The notes under the pieces were generated by a model. That model worked only from the letters and a program-made list of their open reading frames with translations, was not told the DNA's origin and did no database searches. DNA of 64,000 nt from assembly GCA_047621665.1 (NCBI GenBank), contig JBLHMB010000010.1:1-64000 (forward strand). Reading direction: 5' to 3'. Origin of the DNA: Actimicrobium sp047621665 (GTDB lineage Bacteria; Pseudomonadota; Gammaproteobacteria; Burkholderiales; Burkholderiaceae_D). This document shows, in pieces, positions 16,726-25,200 of this stretch (the stretch's first letter is position 1; each line of letters begins with the position of its first letter). The position numbers and the translations under genes are program-made.

Positions 16726-17895
16726 TCAAGTGCGAACCAGATCGAGCACACCGTTAGCGGCCAGGTCGCTATCATTAATCAACCAGCATTGCCGCATCAG
16801 GCTGGCGTAAACCGACCGAAAATCAATCGTATGGCCAACATTGCCGTTGCCATCCAGCCGGGTCAGCTGTGGTGCTGAGCCAAATAGCCCGCCGTTGACA
16901 CGTCCACCCAGCACGAAATGGGCAGACGCCGTGCCGTGATCGGTGCCGCCGGACTGGTTTTCCCGCGGGCGACGACCAAACTCCGAATAGGTCGAAATAA
17001 CGGTGCTGTCCCATCGATTCAATTCGATCAGTGCCGATTTCAATGCGACCAATCCTTCGCCTAACTGAGTCAGCAATCCAGCTTGGGTAGCGTTCTGGTT
17101 CTGGTGCGTATCAAAGCTACCCAACGTCAGGCGCAGTACGGCCACCGGCTTGCCGGTTTGTCCGGCATTGCCGATCACCTGCGCGGCGGTCCTGACGACG
17201 TCGCCAAAAGTACCCTTTGGAAACACCGTCTGAAAGACGACCTTGCCCTGTGTCGGCTTCATGCCGTCGGCGGCCTTGACGATATCGGTTTCTACCTTCA
17301 TCAGGTGTTCCAGCGCGGCATTGCCGTGGGCATTTGCCGGCATCGCAAGGCGGGCATTACCGAGAAACTGATCGGTACTCGACAGCGCCACCGCGCGGGC
17401 ACCACCGGCCAGCGGTCCCAGTTCCTGACTGCCGATGAGGATGCCGTCAGCACTGAATACCGGCGGTGTGGGGTGACGCGCAAACATGCGTGTGAGCCAG
17501 CCTTGCTGCAAGTATTGATCCGATTGTGACGCGGTATCCCATATCTCGATCGAGCGAAAATGCGACAAGTTTGGCTGCGGATAGCCGACGCCCTGCAAGA
17601 CCGCCAAATGCCGGTCCTGCCACAACGGCATCAGCGCCAGCAACGACGGATGCAGGCCGGTTGCCGCATCGAGCTGCAAAACCTCGTCGCGTTTGATTGC
17701 GATGCGCGGGCGCAAGGCGTAATAGGCCGGATCGGCGTAAGGCACGACCATGTTGAGGCCATCATTACCGCCCTTGAGTTCTACCAGAATCAGCAAATTA
17801 CGATAGGCCGGCTGATCGCCGGCCAATGCCAGTGCAGGGGCAAAAAACGCGGCACCCAGCCCGGCGGAAAATTGCAAAAAATCGCGTCGTTGCAT
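16726..17895 (-). CDS. DUF1501 protein with twin-arginine signal
   Basis: Exported protein of 389 residues. The N-terminus MQRRDFLQFSAGLGAAFF is a twin-arginine signal (RRDFLQ). The rest matches DUF1501, an alkaline-phosphatase-like sulfatase-related fold, with LVELKGGNDGLNMVVPY near residues 37-53 and a C-terminal GGTDHGTASAHFVLGG. DUF1501 genes are usually next to a DUF1800 gene, as here: the DUF1800 stop is 20 bases upstream. The pair is widespread but its function is unknown. The Tat signal suggests export after folding with a cofactor or metal. Confidence 0.88.
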   Translation of the reverse strand: MQRRDFLQFSAGLGAAFFAPALALAGDQPAYRNLLILVELKGGNDGLNMVVPYADPAYYALRPRIAIKRDEVLQLDAATGLHPSLLALMPLWQDRHLAVLQGVGYPQPNLSHFRSIEIWDTASQSDQYLQQGWLTRMFARHPTPPVFSADGILIGSQELGPLAGGARAVALSSTDQFLGNARLAMPANAHGNAALEHLMKVETDIVKAADGMKPTQGKVVFQTVFPKGTFGDVVRTAAQVIGNAGQTGKPVAVLRLTLGSFDTHQNQNATQAGLLTQLGEGLVALKSALIELNRWDSTVISTYSEFGRRPRENQSGGTDHGTASAHFVLGGRVNGGLFGSAPQLTRLDGNGNVGHTIDFRSVYASLMRQCWLINDSDLAANGVLDLVRT

Positions 17896-17915
17896 GGCAA
17901 TCCTTCAAGGATTTT

Positions 17916-19433
17916 TCATTTCAATTGGTAGACCGGATCCATCACCAGACTGCGTAAATAGGAGGTGCCATGCAAGGCGGTGTTGGCAGGCGCACTCGGT
18001 TCCCGTGCCAGCACTGCCCGCTGTATTGCCAGGCGTTGCGACTGATCGGGAACGAGCGCATCGTCGCTGCCGAAACCGGCCAGCCACGCTTGCGGATCGA
18101 AACCGATCCTTGTCACTGCATTGGCAAACTGGATCTTGCCCTCGCTTCCGGGTGCTTGCTGGCCGGGCAGTCCGGCCCCGTCCTGCATCAGCACGCGCGC
18201 TCTTGCGACAGGCTGCCCGGTGGCGCGAAACAGCCGCTCCAGCACGGCCTCGCGGGCCAGCAGCGTCGTGCTGTTAATCCACGCATCGCCGCCGGGCCAG
18301 CCCTTTACATTAGGTGGATTAAACAGGTTCTGGCCCAGCTGGCCAACCGCAAAAGTGAACGGCAACGGATCGTCGTAACTGAAGCGGAACTGGCGCAGCG
18401 TGCCTACCACCAGCTCGACCGGTGACTTCACCAGTGTGGCCCGATTGCCCGCCTGCCAAAAAGCAGGTGCAAGAAAGAGCTCCCGCAAAGCGGTCTTGAT
18501 GTCATAACGACTGTCGCGAAACTGCCTGGCAATCCGTTTGACCTCACGCGGATCGGGGTCCGGCGAGATGAATTCGCGCCAGAGTTTGACAACGAGATAT
18601 TCGGCACAGGCCGGTTGTGCCAGCAGAATATCGAGCATCGCATCGCCATCGAAATTACCACTCACACCGAGGATGGTTTTACTGCCTGTATCGTGCGCAG
18701 CGGGCCTGCTTCTGAATTCACCGGTGTCACGCTCGACGCTCCAGCCAGTCAGTGCCCTGGCCGCTTCCTTGACATCCTGCTCACCGTACTGCCCCTCGCC
18801 AAGCGTAAACAATTCCATCACTTCACGGGCAAAATTTTCGTTCGGTGCGCCTTTGCGATTGCTGGAATTATCGAGGTAAAGCAGCATCGCCGGATCGCGT
18901 CCGATAGCATGCAGCAAGCTGCCAAAATTACCGAGCGCCTGCTGGCGAAACAAACTATTTTGCCGGTACATCAGTGATGTTGACCGGACCTTTTGCTGAC
19001 TGGACGTGAAGTGGTTGTGCCAGAACAAGGTCATGCGTTCGGTTAGGGGCGTCGGTGTGGACAGCATTTCGCGTAACCACCATCCGCGCAGTTCAAATGC
19101 GTGGCGCTGCTCCAGTTCGCGCAGCGTCTTTTTCTCGTCGTCGGATTTATCCTTTAAATGCAGAAAGGAGATGGATGGCTCGTCAATCCAGCCGGGTACG
19201 ACGGTGGCTGCGGTAGTACGCGTCTCGGCAAGCACCTGCTCGACGGCCTGTTGTCGCGATAGCCGGCTGTAGCGGGCAACCTCGTTTTGATCAGGAGCAA
19301 AGCCGGTGCGTAACAAAAAGAACCGGGCATCGACTTCATCAAGCTGCTGCGCCGAGACGGTCCCGACCATCAGCAAAAGCAGTATCGATACCACCATCTT
19401 GCAACGATCGACCGCTAGCGCAGGCATAATCAT
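17916..19433 (-). CDS. DUF1800 protein
   Basis: Protein of 505 residues. After a short lead, a hydrophobic signal segment (VVSILLLLMVGTVSA) ends near residue 28. The DUF1800 core contains TLFWHNHFTSSQQKV, the NENFAREVMELFTLG motif near residue 200, and ARALTGW. It sits 8 bases after a small secreted protein and 20 bases before the DUF1501 gene, so the three are probably cotranscribed. The DUF1800/DUF1501 pair is common in proteobacteria and planctomycetes, but a biochemical role has not been assigned as far as I know. Confidence 0.88.
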   Translation of the reverse strand: MIMPALAVDRCKMVVSILLLLMVGTVSAQQLDEVDARFFLLRTGFAPDQNEVARYSRLSRQQAVEQVLAETRTTAATVVPGWIDEPSISFLHLKDKSDDEKKTLRELEQRHAFELRGWWLREMLSTPTPLTERMTLFWHNHFTSSQQKVRSTSLMYRQNSLFRQQALGNFGSLLHAIGRDPAMLLYLDNSSNRKGAPNENFAREVMELFTLGEGQYGEQDVKEAARALTGWSVERDTGEFRSRPAAHDTGSKTILGVSGNFDGDAMLDILLAQPACAEYLVVKLWREFISPDPDPREVKRIARQFRDSRYDIKTALRELFLAPAFWQAGNRATLVKSPVELVVGTLRQFRFSYDDPLPFTFAVGQLGQNLFNPPNVKGWPGGDAWINSTTLLAREAVLERLFRATGQPVARARVLMQDGAGLPGQQAPGSEGKIQFANAVTRIGFDPQAWLAGFGSDDALVPDQSQRLAIQRAVLAREPSAPANTALHGTSYLRSLVMDPVYQLK

Positions 19434-19441
19434 TTTCCAGA

Positions 19442-19729
19442 TTAACGCTTCTTGTCGGTGATGTTGCTATTGGCTTCACCGATCTGGCGTCGCAGCGCGC
19501 GGCGCTCATCCGGACTCATGCGCTCTCCGCGTCGACGCGACTGATCTCCTTGGGTCTCAGACTCCTGTACGTTAATAGGCCGGCTTTGCTCTGATGCGCG
19601 ATCTTGAAGTCGTTGTTCACCGCGGATGTCACGGCGCAGGCGGCTGTCTTCGCGATCGCCGGCATGAGCGCAAGTTGCTCCGAGTGCTAAAACAAAGCTG
19701 ATGGTGCAGGTACCGAGGACGGTTTTCAT
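19442..19729 (-). CDS. Small secreted Arg-rich hypothetical protein
   Basis: Protein of 95 residues. The start at 19729 gives a good signal peptide (MKTVLGTCTISFVLALGA, likely cut after AHA) preceded by AGGAAA; an upstream frame adds nine residues. The mature part is very basic and polar, with a conserved-looking MSPDERRALRRQI segment of a type common in small betaproteobacterial periplasmic proteins. It is the first gene of the DUF1800/DUF1501 run and is divergent from ompR. No function can be given. Confidence 0.65.
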   Translation of the reverse strand: MKTVLGTCTISFVLALGATCAHAGDREDSRLRRDIRGEQRLQDRASEQSRPINVQESETQGDQSRRRGERMSPDERRALRRQIGEANSNITDKKR

Positions 19730-19890
19730 TTGATTTTCCTTGAAGCTGTCCGGCAAGGCAGGTCGGATCGACGTTGAAGTCTATGCGTCTTTGCAAATGG
19801 GTCGCCGGCTGATTCCGTAAAGTGTGTAATATTTTGTAATGCCCCACAAGCAGTGGTTTTCAAATGGATTTCTGAAGTTACCATAGGCCT

Positions 19891-20652
19891 ATGAATACGA
19901 CATCCCACTCCGCCACGCCTGCGACGCCAACTGGCCATCAACCAAAAATCCTGGTCGTTGACGACGACATCCGTTTGCGTGACCTGCTGCGACGATACCT
20001 GTCCGAGCAAGGCTTCAATGTCATCACAGCAGAAAATGCGCAAACCATGAACAAGCTCTGGCTGCGCGAACGCTATGACTTGCTGGTACTGGACCTGATG
20101 CTGCCAGGTGAAGACGGCTTGTCGATTTGCCGCCGCCTGCGTGGTGCCGGCGACATGACACCAATCATCATGTTAACCGCTAAGGGCGAAGACGTCGATC
20201 GTATCGTTGGTCTAGAAATGGGTGCCGACGATTACTTGCCAAAGCCTTTCAACCCGCGTGAACTGGTCGCACGCATCAGCGCCGTGCTCCGGCGCATCGG
20301 ACCGGAAGAGTTGCCGGGCGCGCCATCGGAACGTCCGCAATCATTCGAGTTCGGTGAATTCGTGCTGGACCTTGGAACCCGGACACTGAAAAAAAGTGGT
20401 GTCAGTGTCGCTCTCACCACTGGTGAATTCTCCGTCCTGAAGGTGTTCGCGCGCCATGCCCGCCAGCCGCTATCCCGCGAAAAACTGATGGAAATGGCCC
20501 GCGGCCGCGAATACGAAGTTTATGACCGCAGCCTGGATGTGCAGATTTCCCGACTGCGCAAACTGATAGAGCCCGATCCATCAAGCCCCCTTTACATCCA
20601 GACGGTCTGGGGACTCGGCTATGTCTTCATTCCCGAGGGACAGCCGCGTTGA
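19891..20652 (+). CDS. ompR: OmpR-type response regulator
   Basis: Cytoplasmic transcription factor of 253 residues. The receiver domain (about 18-135) has acidic residues in VVDDD, phosphoacceptor D68 in LVLDLMLPGEDG, the conserved Thr of MLTAKG and Lys of PKPFNP. A winged-helix DNA-binding domain follows (about 150-248). It is extended by a Thr/Pro-rich N-terminal tail of about 17 residues. It overlaps or abuts envZ, so together they form an osmolarity/envelope two-component system by homology. OmpR in particular is favoured over other OmpR-family regulators by the EnvZ-like partner and overall match. Confidence 0.88.
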   Translation: MNTTSHSATPATPTGHQPKILVVDDDIRLRDLLRRYLSEQGFNVITAENAQTMNKLWLRERYDLLVLDLMLPGEDGLSICRRLRGAGDMTPIIMLTAKGEDVDRIVGLEMGADDYLPKPFNPRELVARISAVLRRIGPEELPGAPSERPQSFEFGEFVLDLGTRTLKKSGVSVALTTGEFSVLKVFARHARQPLSREKLMEMARGREYEVYDRSLDVQISRLRKLIEPDPSSPLYIQTVWGLGYVFIPEGQPR

Positions 20653-22021
20653 CTCTACTGTGAGCACCTCCCTGTCCCGACACGATACCAATCCGGACCG
20701 GCTTACCTGGTTCCGCAGCGGACTGTTCTGGCGCACGTTCGTCTTGCTGGCCTTCCTGATCATGGCCAGCATGGCGGCGTGGGTCGCCAGTTTGCGTGTC
20801 GTCGAGCGCGAACCACGGGCCGAACAACTCGCCAACCAGATCATCTCGGTCGTGACAATCACGCGCGCGGCGCTGACCCACTCGGCACCGGATATGCGCA
20901 TCGAACTGTTATTCGATCTGGCCAGCAACGAGGGCATTCGCGTCTATCCGCTTGAAAAAGACGACATCGTCATGCCGCCGCGCGACAGCACGCTGATGCC
21001 CTTGCTGCAAATGCGCATCCGCAACAAGCTGGGACTTGAGACGCGCTTCGCCCGCAAGGTCAATGACGTCGCCGGGTTCTGGGTCAGTTTCAAGATCGAC
21101 GGCGATGACTACTGGCTAATGCTGGACCGCGACCGGATCGATCGCACCTCCGGCATCCAGTGGCTGGGGTGGGCTGCCGTGACGCTGTTGCTGGCGCTGC
21201 TAGGCGCAGGATTCATTTCACGTCTGATCAACCAGCCGTTGGCCCGCCTGAGTGCTGCGGCGCGCGCTATTGCCAAGGGCCAGCAACCCGAACCACTTCC
21301 AGAACGCGGCACGCTCGAAATCCGCGAAGCCAACCAAAGCTTCAATCACATGGTCGACGACCTGAACCGGATTGAATCAGACCGCGCGGTCATTCTGGCC
21401 GGCATTTCGCATGACTTGCGCACACCGCTTTCACGCATGCTGCTTGAAGTCGAAATGGCAAAGCTGAGCGACGAGGCGCGCACTGGCATGCAATCGGATC
21501 TGGCCCAGATGGATGGCATCATCGGCCAGTTTCTCGACTATGCCAAGCCAACCGACGTCGCCAGTTTTGTAGCGATCGACTTATCGCAATTACTGGAACT
21601 GGCGGCTCAGGAAGCCAGTCGCTTGCCCGACGTCCGCGTGACGACCCATATCGATACCGGAATCACGACACGGGGAAATCCGATCGAACTTAAACGCGTG
21701 GTGAGCAACCTGATTGAAAATGCGCGCAGGTATGGCAAGACCGGCGACAGCGAATTTGCCGATATCGACCTGATTTGCTGCATCGAAGGTGGCAAGGTTC
21801 TCATTGAAGTCGGCGATCATGGCGACGGCATTCCCGAATCTGAGATGGACCGGTTGCGCCGGCCATTCACCCGCCTTGATGTTGCGCGCGGTCAGGCCAA
21901 CGGTTCCGGTCTCGGACTGGCTATTGTCGAACGCGTCATTCGTCGCCACTCAGGCAAGTTACACTTGCGCAACCGTCATGACCACGGCCTGATCATCGAG
22001 ATCACGTTGCCGGCAGCCTGA
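20621..22021 (+). CDS. envZ: EnvZ-type sensor histidine kinase
   Basis: Inner-membrane sensor kinase of 466 residues. TM1 lies near residues 38-56 and TM2 near 181-199, bounding a periplasmic domain of about 120 residues. HAMP follows, then the dimerisation helix with phospho-His H264 in GISHDLRTPLSR, the N box around NLIENARRYGK, G1 GDHGDGIP and G2 GSGLGLAIV. It phosphorylates and dephosphorylates OmpR. The ATG at 20621 overlaps ompR by 32 bases; a GTG at 20660 (just after ompR) is an alternative that removes 13 residues. Neither has a clear ribosome site. Confidence 0.88.
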   Translation: MSSFPRDSRVDSTVSTSLSRHDTNPDRLTWFRSGLFWRTFVLLAFLIMASMAAWVASLRVVEREPRAEQLANQIISVVTITRAALTHSAPDMRIELLFDLASNEGIRVYPLEKDDIVMPPRDSTLMPLLQMRIRNKLGLETRFARKVNDVAGFWVSFKIDGDDYWLMLDRDRIDRTSGIQWLGWAAVTLLLALLGAGFISRLINQPLARLSAAARAIAKGQQPEPLPERGTLEIREANQSFNHMVDDLNRIESDRAVILAGISHDLRTPLSRMLLEVEMAKLSDEARTGMQSDLAQMDGIIGQFLDYAKPTDVASFVAIDLSQLLELAAQEASRLPDVRVTTHIDTGITTRGNPIELKRVVSNLIENARRYGKTGDSEFADIDLICCIEGGKVLIEVGDHGDGIPESEMDRLRRPFTRLDVARGQANGSGLGLAIVERVIRRHSGKLHLRNRHDHGLIIEITLPAA

Positions 22022-22057
22022 CCCGCCGTACCCCCCCGGAATCAACCATAAAAGACC

Positions 22058-22627
22058 ATGACCAACACGCACACGATCAACACGATTGCCGAACTCGAAG
22101 CGTTGTACGGCATGCCCGGTGAGCGGGCCAGTCGCAAACAGATCGATCATCTTGATGCACTCAGTCAGAGCTTCGTTGCCGCTGCGCCGTTCCTGCTGGT
22201 CGCCACCTGCGGTACAACCGGCATGGATTGTTCGCCACGCGGCGACCGTCCCGGCTTTGTCGAGATCGGTGACGAGCGCACGCTGTTGCTGCCAGACCGG
22301 CGTGGCAACAACCGCATCGACAGCATGCGCAACCTGATCGCCAATCCGATGATCGGCCTGCTGTTCCTGATCCCCGGTGTCCATCAGTGCCTGCGCGTCA
22401 ATGGCCGCGCCCGCATCAGTACCGAGCCGTCGTTGCTGGCGCGTTTTGTGCTCGACGACGTGTTGCCAACGAGCGTGCTGGTCGTCAGTGTCGAGCAAGC
22501 ATTCGTACAGTGTTCTCGAGCCATCCTGCGCGGTGGCTTGTGGCCGGTCGATGCGGATCGCGTGCCTGGATTGGGCGCCTTGTTGCAGGAACAAATCGGC
22601 AGCAAAGAGTTGTCGTCCAGTCTATGA
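22058..22627 (+). CDS. Pyridoxamine 5'-phosphate oxidase-like flavin-binding protein
   Basis: Split-barrel FMN-binding family protein of 189 residues. The motif ATCGTTGMDCSPRGDRPGF and the following strand LLLPDRRGNNRIDSM match the branch often named MSMEG_1061-type, which is distinct from PdxH. These proteins are thought to use FMN or F420 for small-molecule reduction, but the substrate is unknown. It follows envZ by 36 bases and may be on the same transcript, and is 57 bases ahead of the yqhD-like gene. Confidence 0.8.
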   Translation: MTNTHTINTIAELEALYGMPGERASRKQIDHLDALSQSFVAAAPFLLVATCGTTGMDCSPRGDRPGFVEIGDERTLLLPDRRGNNRIDSMRNLIANPMIGLLFLIPGVHQCLRVNGRARISTEPSLLARFVLDDVLPTSVLVVSVEQAFVQCSRAILRGGLWPVDADRVPGLGALLQEQIGSKELSSSL

Positions 22628-22684
22628 TGCCAGCTGTCGCTGCGCCGTAATGCCGCGTGGCCCAACCACTCGAAGGAACTCCGC

Positions 22685-23842
22685 ATGAATAATTTTGATT
22701 ACGCCAATCCGACCCGCATCCTGTTTGGCAAGGGCCGTATCGCCGATCTCGCCAAAGTTGTTCCGGCTGATGCGCGCGTGCTGCTGTTGTTCGGTGGTGG
22801 CAGTATCCGCAACAACGGCGTACTGGACGAAGTCCATGCCGCATTGTCAGGTCGCACCTTCCATGAGTTTTCCGGTATAGAACCGAATCCGAGCTACGAA
22901 AACCTGATGCAAGCGGTCGAACTGGTCCGCAAGGAAAAAATCGACTTCCTGCTCGCCGTCGGCGGCGGCTCCGTGATCGACGGCACCAAATTTATTGCAG
23001 CCGCAGCCAACTTCGACGGTGAGCCCTGGGCCATCCTCGAAAAGGGGGGTCGTAACGTCACCAGCGCCCTGCCCTTCGGCGCTGTGCTGACCCTGCCGGC
23101 GACCGGATCGGAAATGAACAATGGTGGCGTGGTCACGCGCAAGTCGATCAAAGCCAAGATGTCGTTTATGAGCAAGCATTGCTTCCCGCTGTTTTCCATC
23201 CTCGATCCGGCCAAGACATTTACGCTGCCAACACGCCAGATCGGTAACGGCGTGGTCGATGCGTTTGCGCACGTGATGGAACAGTACATGACCTATCCGG
23301 CCAATGCGCCGGTGCAGGACCGCTTCGCTGAAGGCATCCTGCAAACGCTGATCGAGGAAGGCCCGAAAGCGCTAGCCAATCCGGACGACTACGACGTCCG
23401 CGCCAACATCATGTGGTGTGCGACGCTGGCCCTTAATGGATTGATCGGTGCCGGCGTGCCGCAGGACTGGGCTACCCACATGGTCGGGCATGAACTGACC
23501 GCGCTGTATGACCTTGATCACGCACAAACACTGGCCATCGTGATGCCCTCCATGCTGCGCGTACGCAAGGAAGGCAAGCGCGCAAAGCTGCTGCAATATG
23601 CGGCACGCGTCTGGCATCTTACTGACGGCGACGAAGACACCCGTATCGAGGCAGCCATCGCCAAGACCCAGGAATTTTTCGAGCAGATGGGAGTCAAGAC
23701 CCGTTTGTCTGATTACGAACTCAACGCCGACGCCGTTGAAGCCGTGCTGGCACAACTTAGTGCGCACAAGATGACGACGCTTGGCGAACGTCGCGATGTG
23801 ACACTGGAAATGAGTCGTCAGGTGCTGGAGTTAAGTTTGTAA
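22685..23842 (+). CDS. yqhD: YqhD-type NADPH-dependent aldehyde reductase
   Basis: Iron/zinc-containing alcohol dehydrogenase of 385 residues. The nucleotide motif FGGGS is at 36-40 and AVGGGSVIDG at 91-100. The metal site can be placed by alignment to E. coli YqhD: D192, H196, H265 and H279 (DAFAH, WATHMVGH, DLDHAQT). YqhD reduces short-chain and lipid-peroxidation aldehydes with NADPH and protects against reactive aldehydes. The next gene, convergent across a shared terminator, is an aldo/keto reductase, so two carbonyl-reducing enzymes lie side by side. Confidence 0.92.
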   Translation: MNNFDYANPTRILFGKGRIADLAKVVPADARVLLLFGGGSIRNNGVLDEVHAALSGRTFHEFSGIEPNPSYENLMQAVELVRKEKIDFLLAVGGGSVIDGTKFIAAAANFDGEPWAILEKGGRNVTSALPFGAVLTLPATGSEMNNGGVVTRKSIKAKMSFMSKHCFPLFSILDPAKTFTLPTRQIGNGVVDAFAHVMEQYMTYPANAPVQDRFAEGILQTLIEEGPKALANPDDYDVRANIMWCATLALNGLIGAGVPQDWATHMVGHELTALYDLDHAQTLAIVMPSMLRVRKEGKRAKLLQYAARVWHLTDGDEDTRIEAAIAKTQEFFEQMGVKTRLSDYELNADAVEAVLAQLSAHKMTTLGERRDVTLEMSRQVLELSL

Positions 23843-23860
23843 GTGCTTGTGCCTTGCATA

Positions 23861-23898
23861 AAAAACCCGCGCGACAGACATTGTCGTGCGGGTTTTTT
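23861..23898. terminator. Bidirectional terminator between yqhD and the aldo/keto reductase
   Basis: ACCCGCGCGACA pairs with TGTCGTGCGGGT (one G-T pair) around a GACAT loop, with an A-run before and a T-run after. It can stop transcription in both directions between the convergent genes ending at 23842 and 23962. Confidence 0.9.
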
Positions 23899-23961
23899 AT
23901 TGCTCACGGCACACGCGAGCCGCGACCGGATACACATAATCAATGACCGTTACTGAACCCC

Positions 23962-25026
23962 TCAAGTCGGAAGCAATGTTTCACGCGGCGCTTGGTCGCG
24001 CATAGCCAGACGCGGCGCTCCCTGGCGTCCTATCATCCAGCCCGGATATTCGGCCGGCAAGGCACTGACTTTGTCGAGCATCGTCAATTCCTCGCTCGAC
24101 AACGCGACCTTGCTTGCGGCGATATTGTCAGTCAGCTGATCCGGACGATTGGCACCGATGATGACGCTGGTGACGACAGGTTGATGGAGCAGCCAGGCCA
24201 GCGCAATTTGCGCTACCGAGACACCCTTGCCATCAGCAATCTTGCGCATCACGTCAATGACTGCATAAGCACGATCACGATTGACCGGCGGAAAATCGAA
24301 ATTAGCACGCCGGCCTGCGCCGGCACTTTCGTCGGCCCGATCATATTTGCCCGACAGCAGCCCGCCTGACAGCGGACTCCAGACCATCAGCCCGACCCCT
24401 TCGGAAAGCATCATCGGGACCAGTTCGCGCTCCAGATCCCGGCTGGCCACCGTGTAATGCGCCTGCAGAGAAACAAAACGGGCAAGATGGTTGCGTTCGG
24501 AGATGCCCAGTGCCTTGGTAATCTGCCAGGCCGCCCAATTCGACACGCCCACATACCGGACATGGCCATGCTGAACCAGATTGTCGAGCGCATGCAATTG
24601 CTCTTCCATCGGCGTGACGGCATCGAATCCGTGAATCTGATACAGATCGATATGGTCGATCTGAAGTCGCTGCAAGCTGGCTTTGCAAGCATCGATCAAG
24701 TGCACGCGCGAGGTGCCGCCCTGATTTGGCCCTGCCCCCATCGGACCGAATGCCTTGGTGGCGATCACCACTTCGTTGCGTGCGATACCGAGATTACGCA
24801 GCGCCTGACCTGTAATTTTTTCGGATAGGCCGCCCGCGTAGACATCGGCGGTATCAATAAAATTAATGCCGCCATCGATGGCGGTTCGTACCAGCTTGTC
24901 GGCATCATCTTGCTGCAGCTGGCCGATCTTGCTCCACATATCGCCGCCGGTGCCACCAAATGTCATTGTGCCGAGGCACAATTCAGAAACGAATAATCCA
25001 GTGTTGCCGAGCGTATTCATGCGCAT
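23962..25026 (-). CDS. Aldo/keto reductase
   Basis: NADPH-dependent (alpha/beta)8-barrel reductase of 354 residues. The catalytic tetrad is visible as D58, Y63, K91 and H132 (IDTADVYAGG, ATKAFG, QIHGFD). The C-terminal NADP site includes the GANRPDQL region. It belongs to the Tas/YajO-like branch by length and the GLSEKITG segment; the substrate is unknown. AAGGAG seven bases before the ATG at 25026 fixes the start. The upstream gap toward rpfE contains two inverted repeats that could be operators. Confidence 0.9.
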   Translation of the reverse strand: MRMNTLGNTGLFVSELCLGTMTFGGTGGDMWSKIGQLQQDDADKLVRTAIDGGINFIDTADVYAGGLSEKITGQALRNLGIARNEVVIATKAFGPMGAGPNQGGTSRVHLIDACKASLQRLQIDHIDLYQIHGFDAVTPMEEQLHALDNLVQHGHVRYVGVSNWAAWQITKALGISERNHLARFVSLQAHYTVASRDLERELVPMMLSEGVGLMVWSPLSGGLLSGKYDRADESAGAGRRANFDFPPVNRDRAYAVIDVMRKIADGKGVSVAQIALAWLLHQPVVTSVIIGANRPDQLTDNIAASKVALSSEELTMLDKVSALPAEYPGWMIGRQGAPRLAMRDQAPRETLLPT

Positions 25027-25056
25027 GGTGATACTCCTTGGTAATTGGAAAAGGAT

Positions 25057-25077
25057 GTCCGGAAACGGTGGCCGGAC
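25057..25077. promoter_or_regulatory. Inverted repeat at the aldo/keto reductase promoter
   Basis: GTCCGG and CCGGAC separated by nine bases, 31 bases before the reductase start. On the minus strand it overlaps a possible -10 box, TATAGT (25076-25081), so a bound protein could block transcription. Confidence 0.4.
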
Positions 25078-25119
25078 TATACCCTTCCTCTACCAATCCT
25101 TGCTGAAACAACAATTTAA

Positions 25120-25136
25120 CGGACCGATCAGGTCCG
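25120..25136. promoter_or_regulatory. Second inverted repeat in the same gap
   Basis: CGGACC and GGTCCG around GATCA. It shares the CGGAC core with the dyad at 25057-25077 and lies 65 bases before the rpfE-like start, so it could act on either gene. Confidence 0.4.
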
Positions 25137-25200
25137 CCACAGATCCACCTGCAGGCAATGCGGCGCAGAGCCGCTGCCGAATTGCCCTACAATCCCGACC

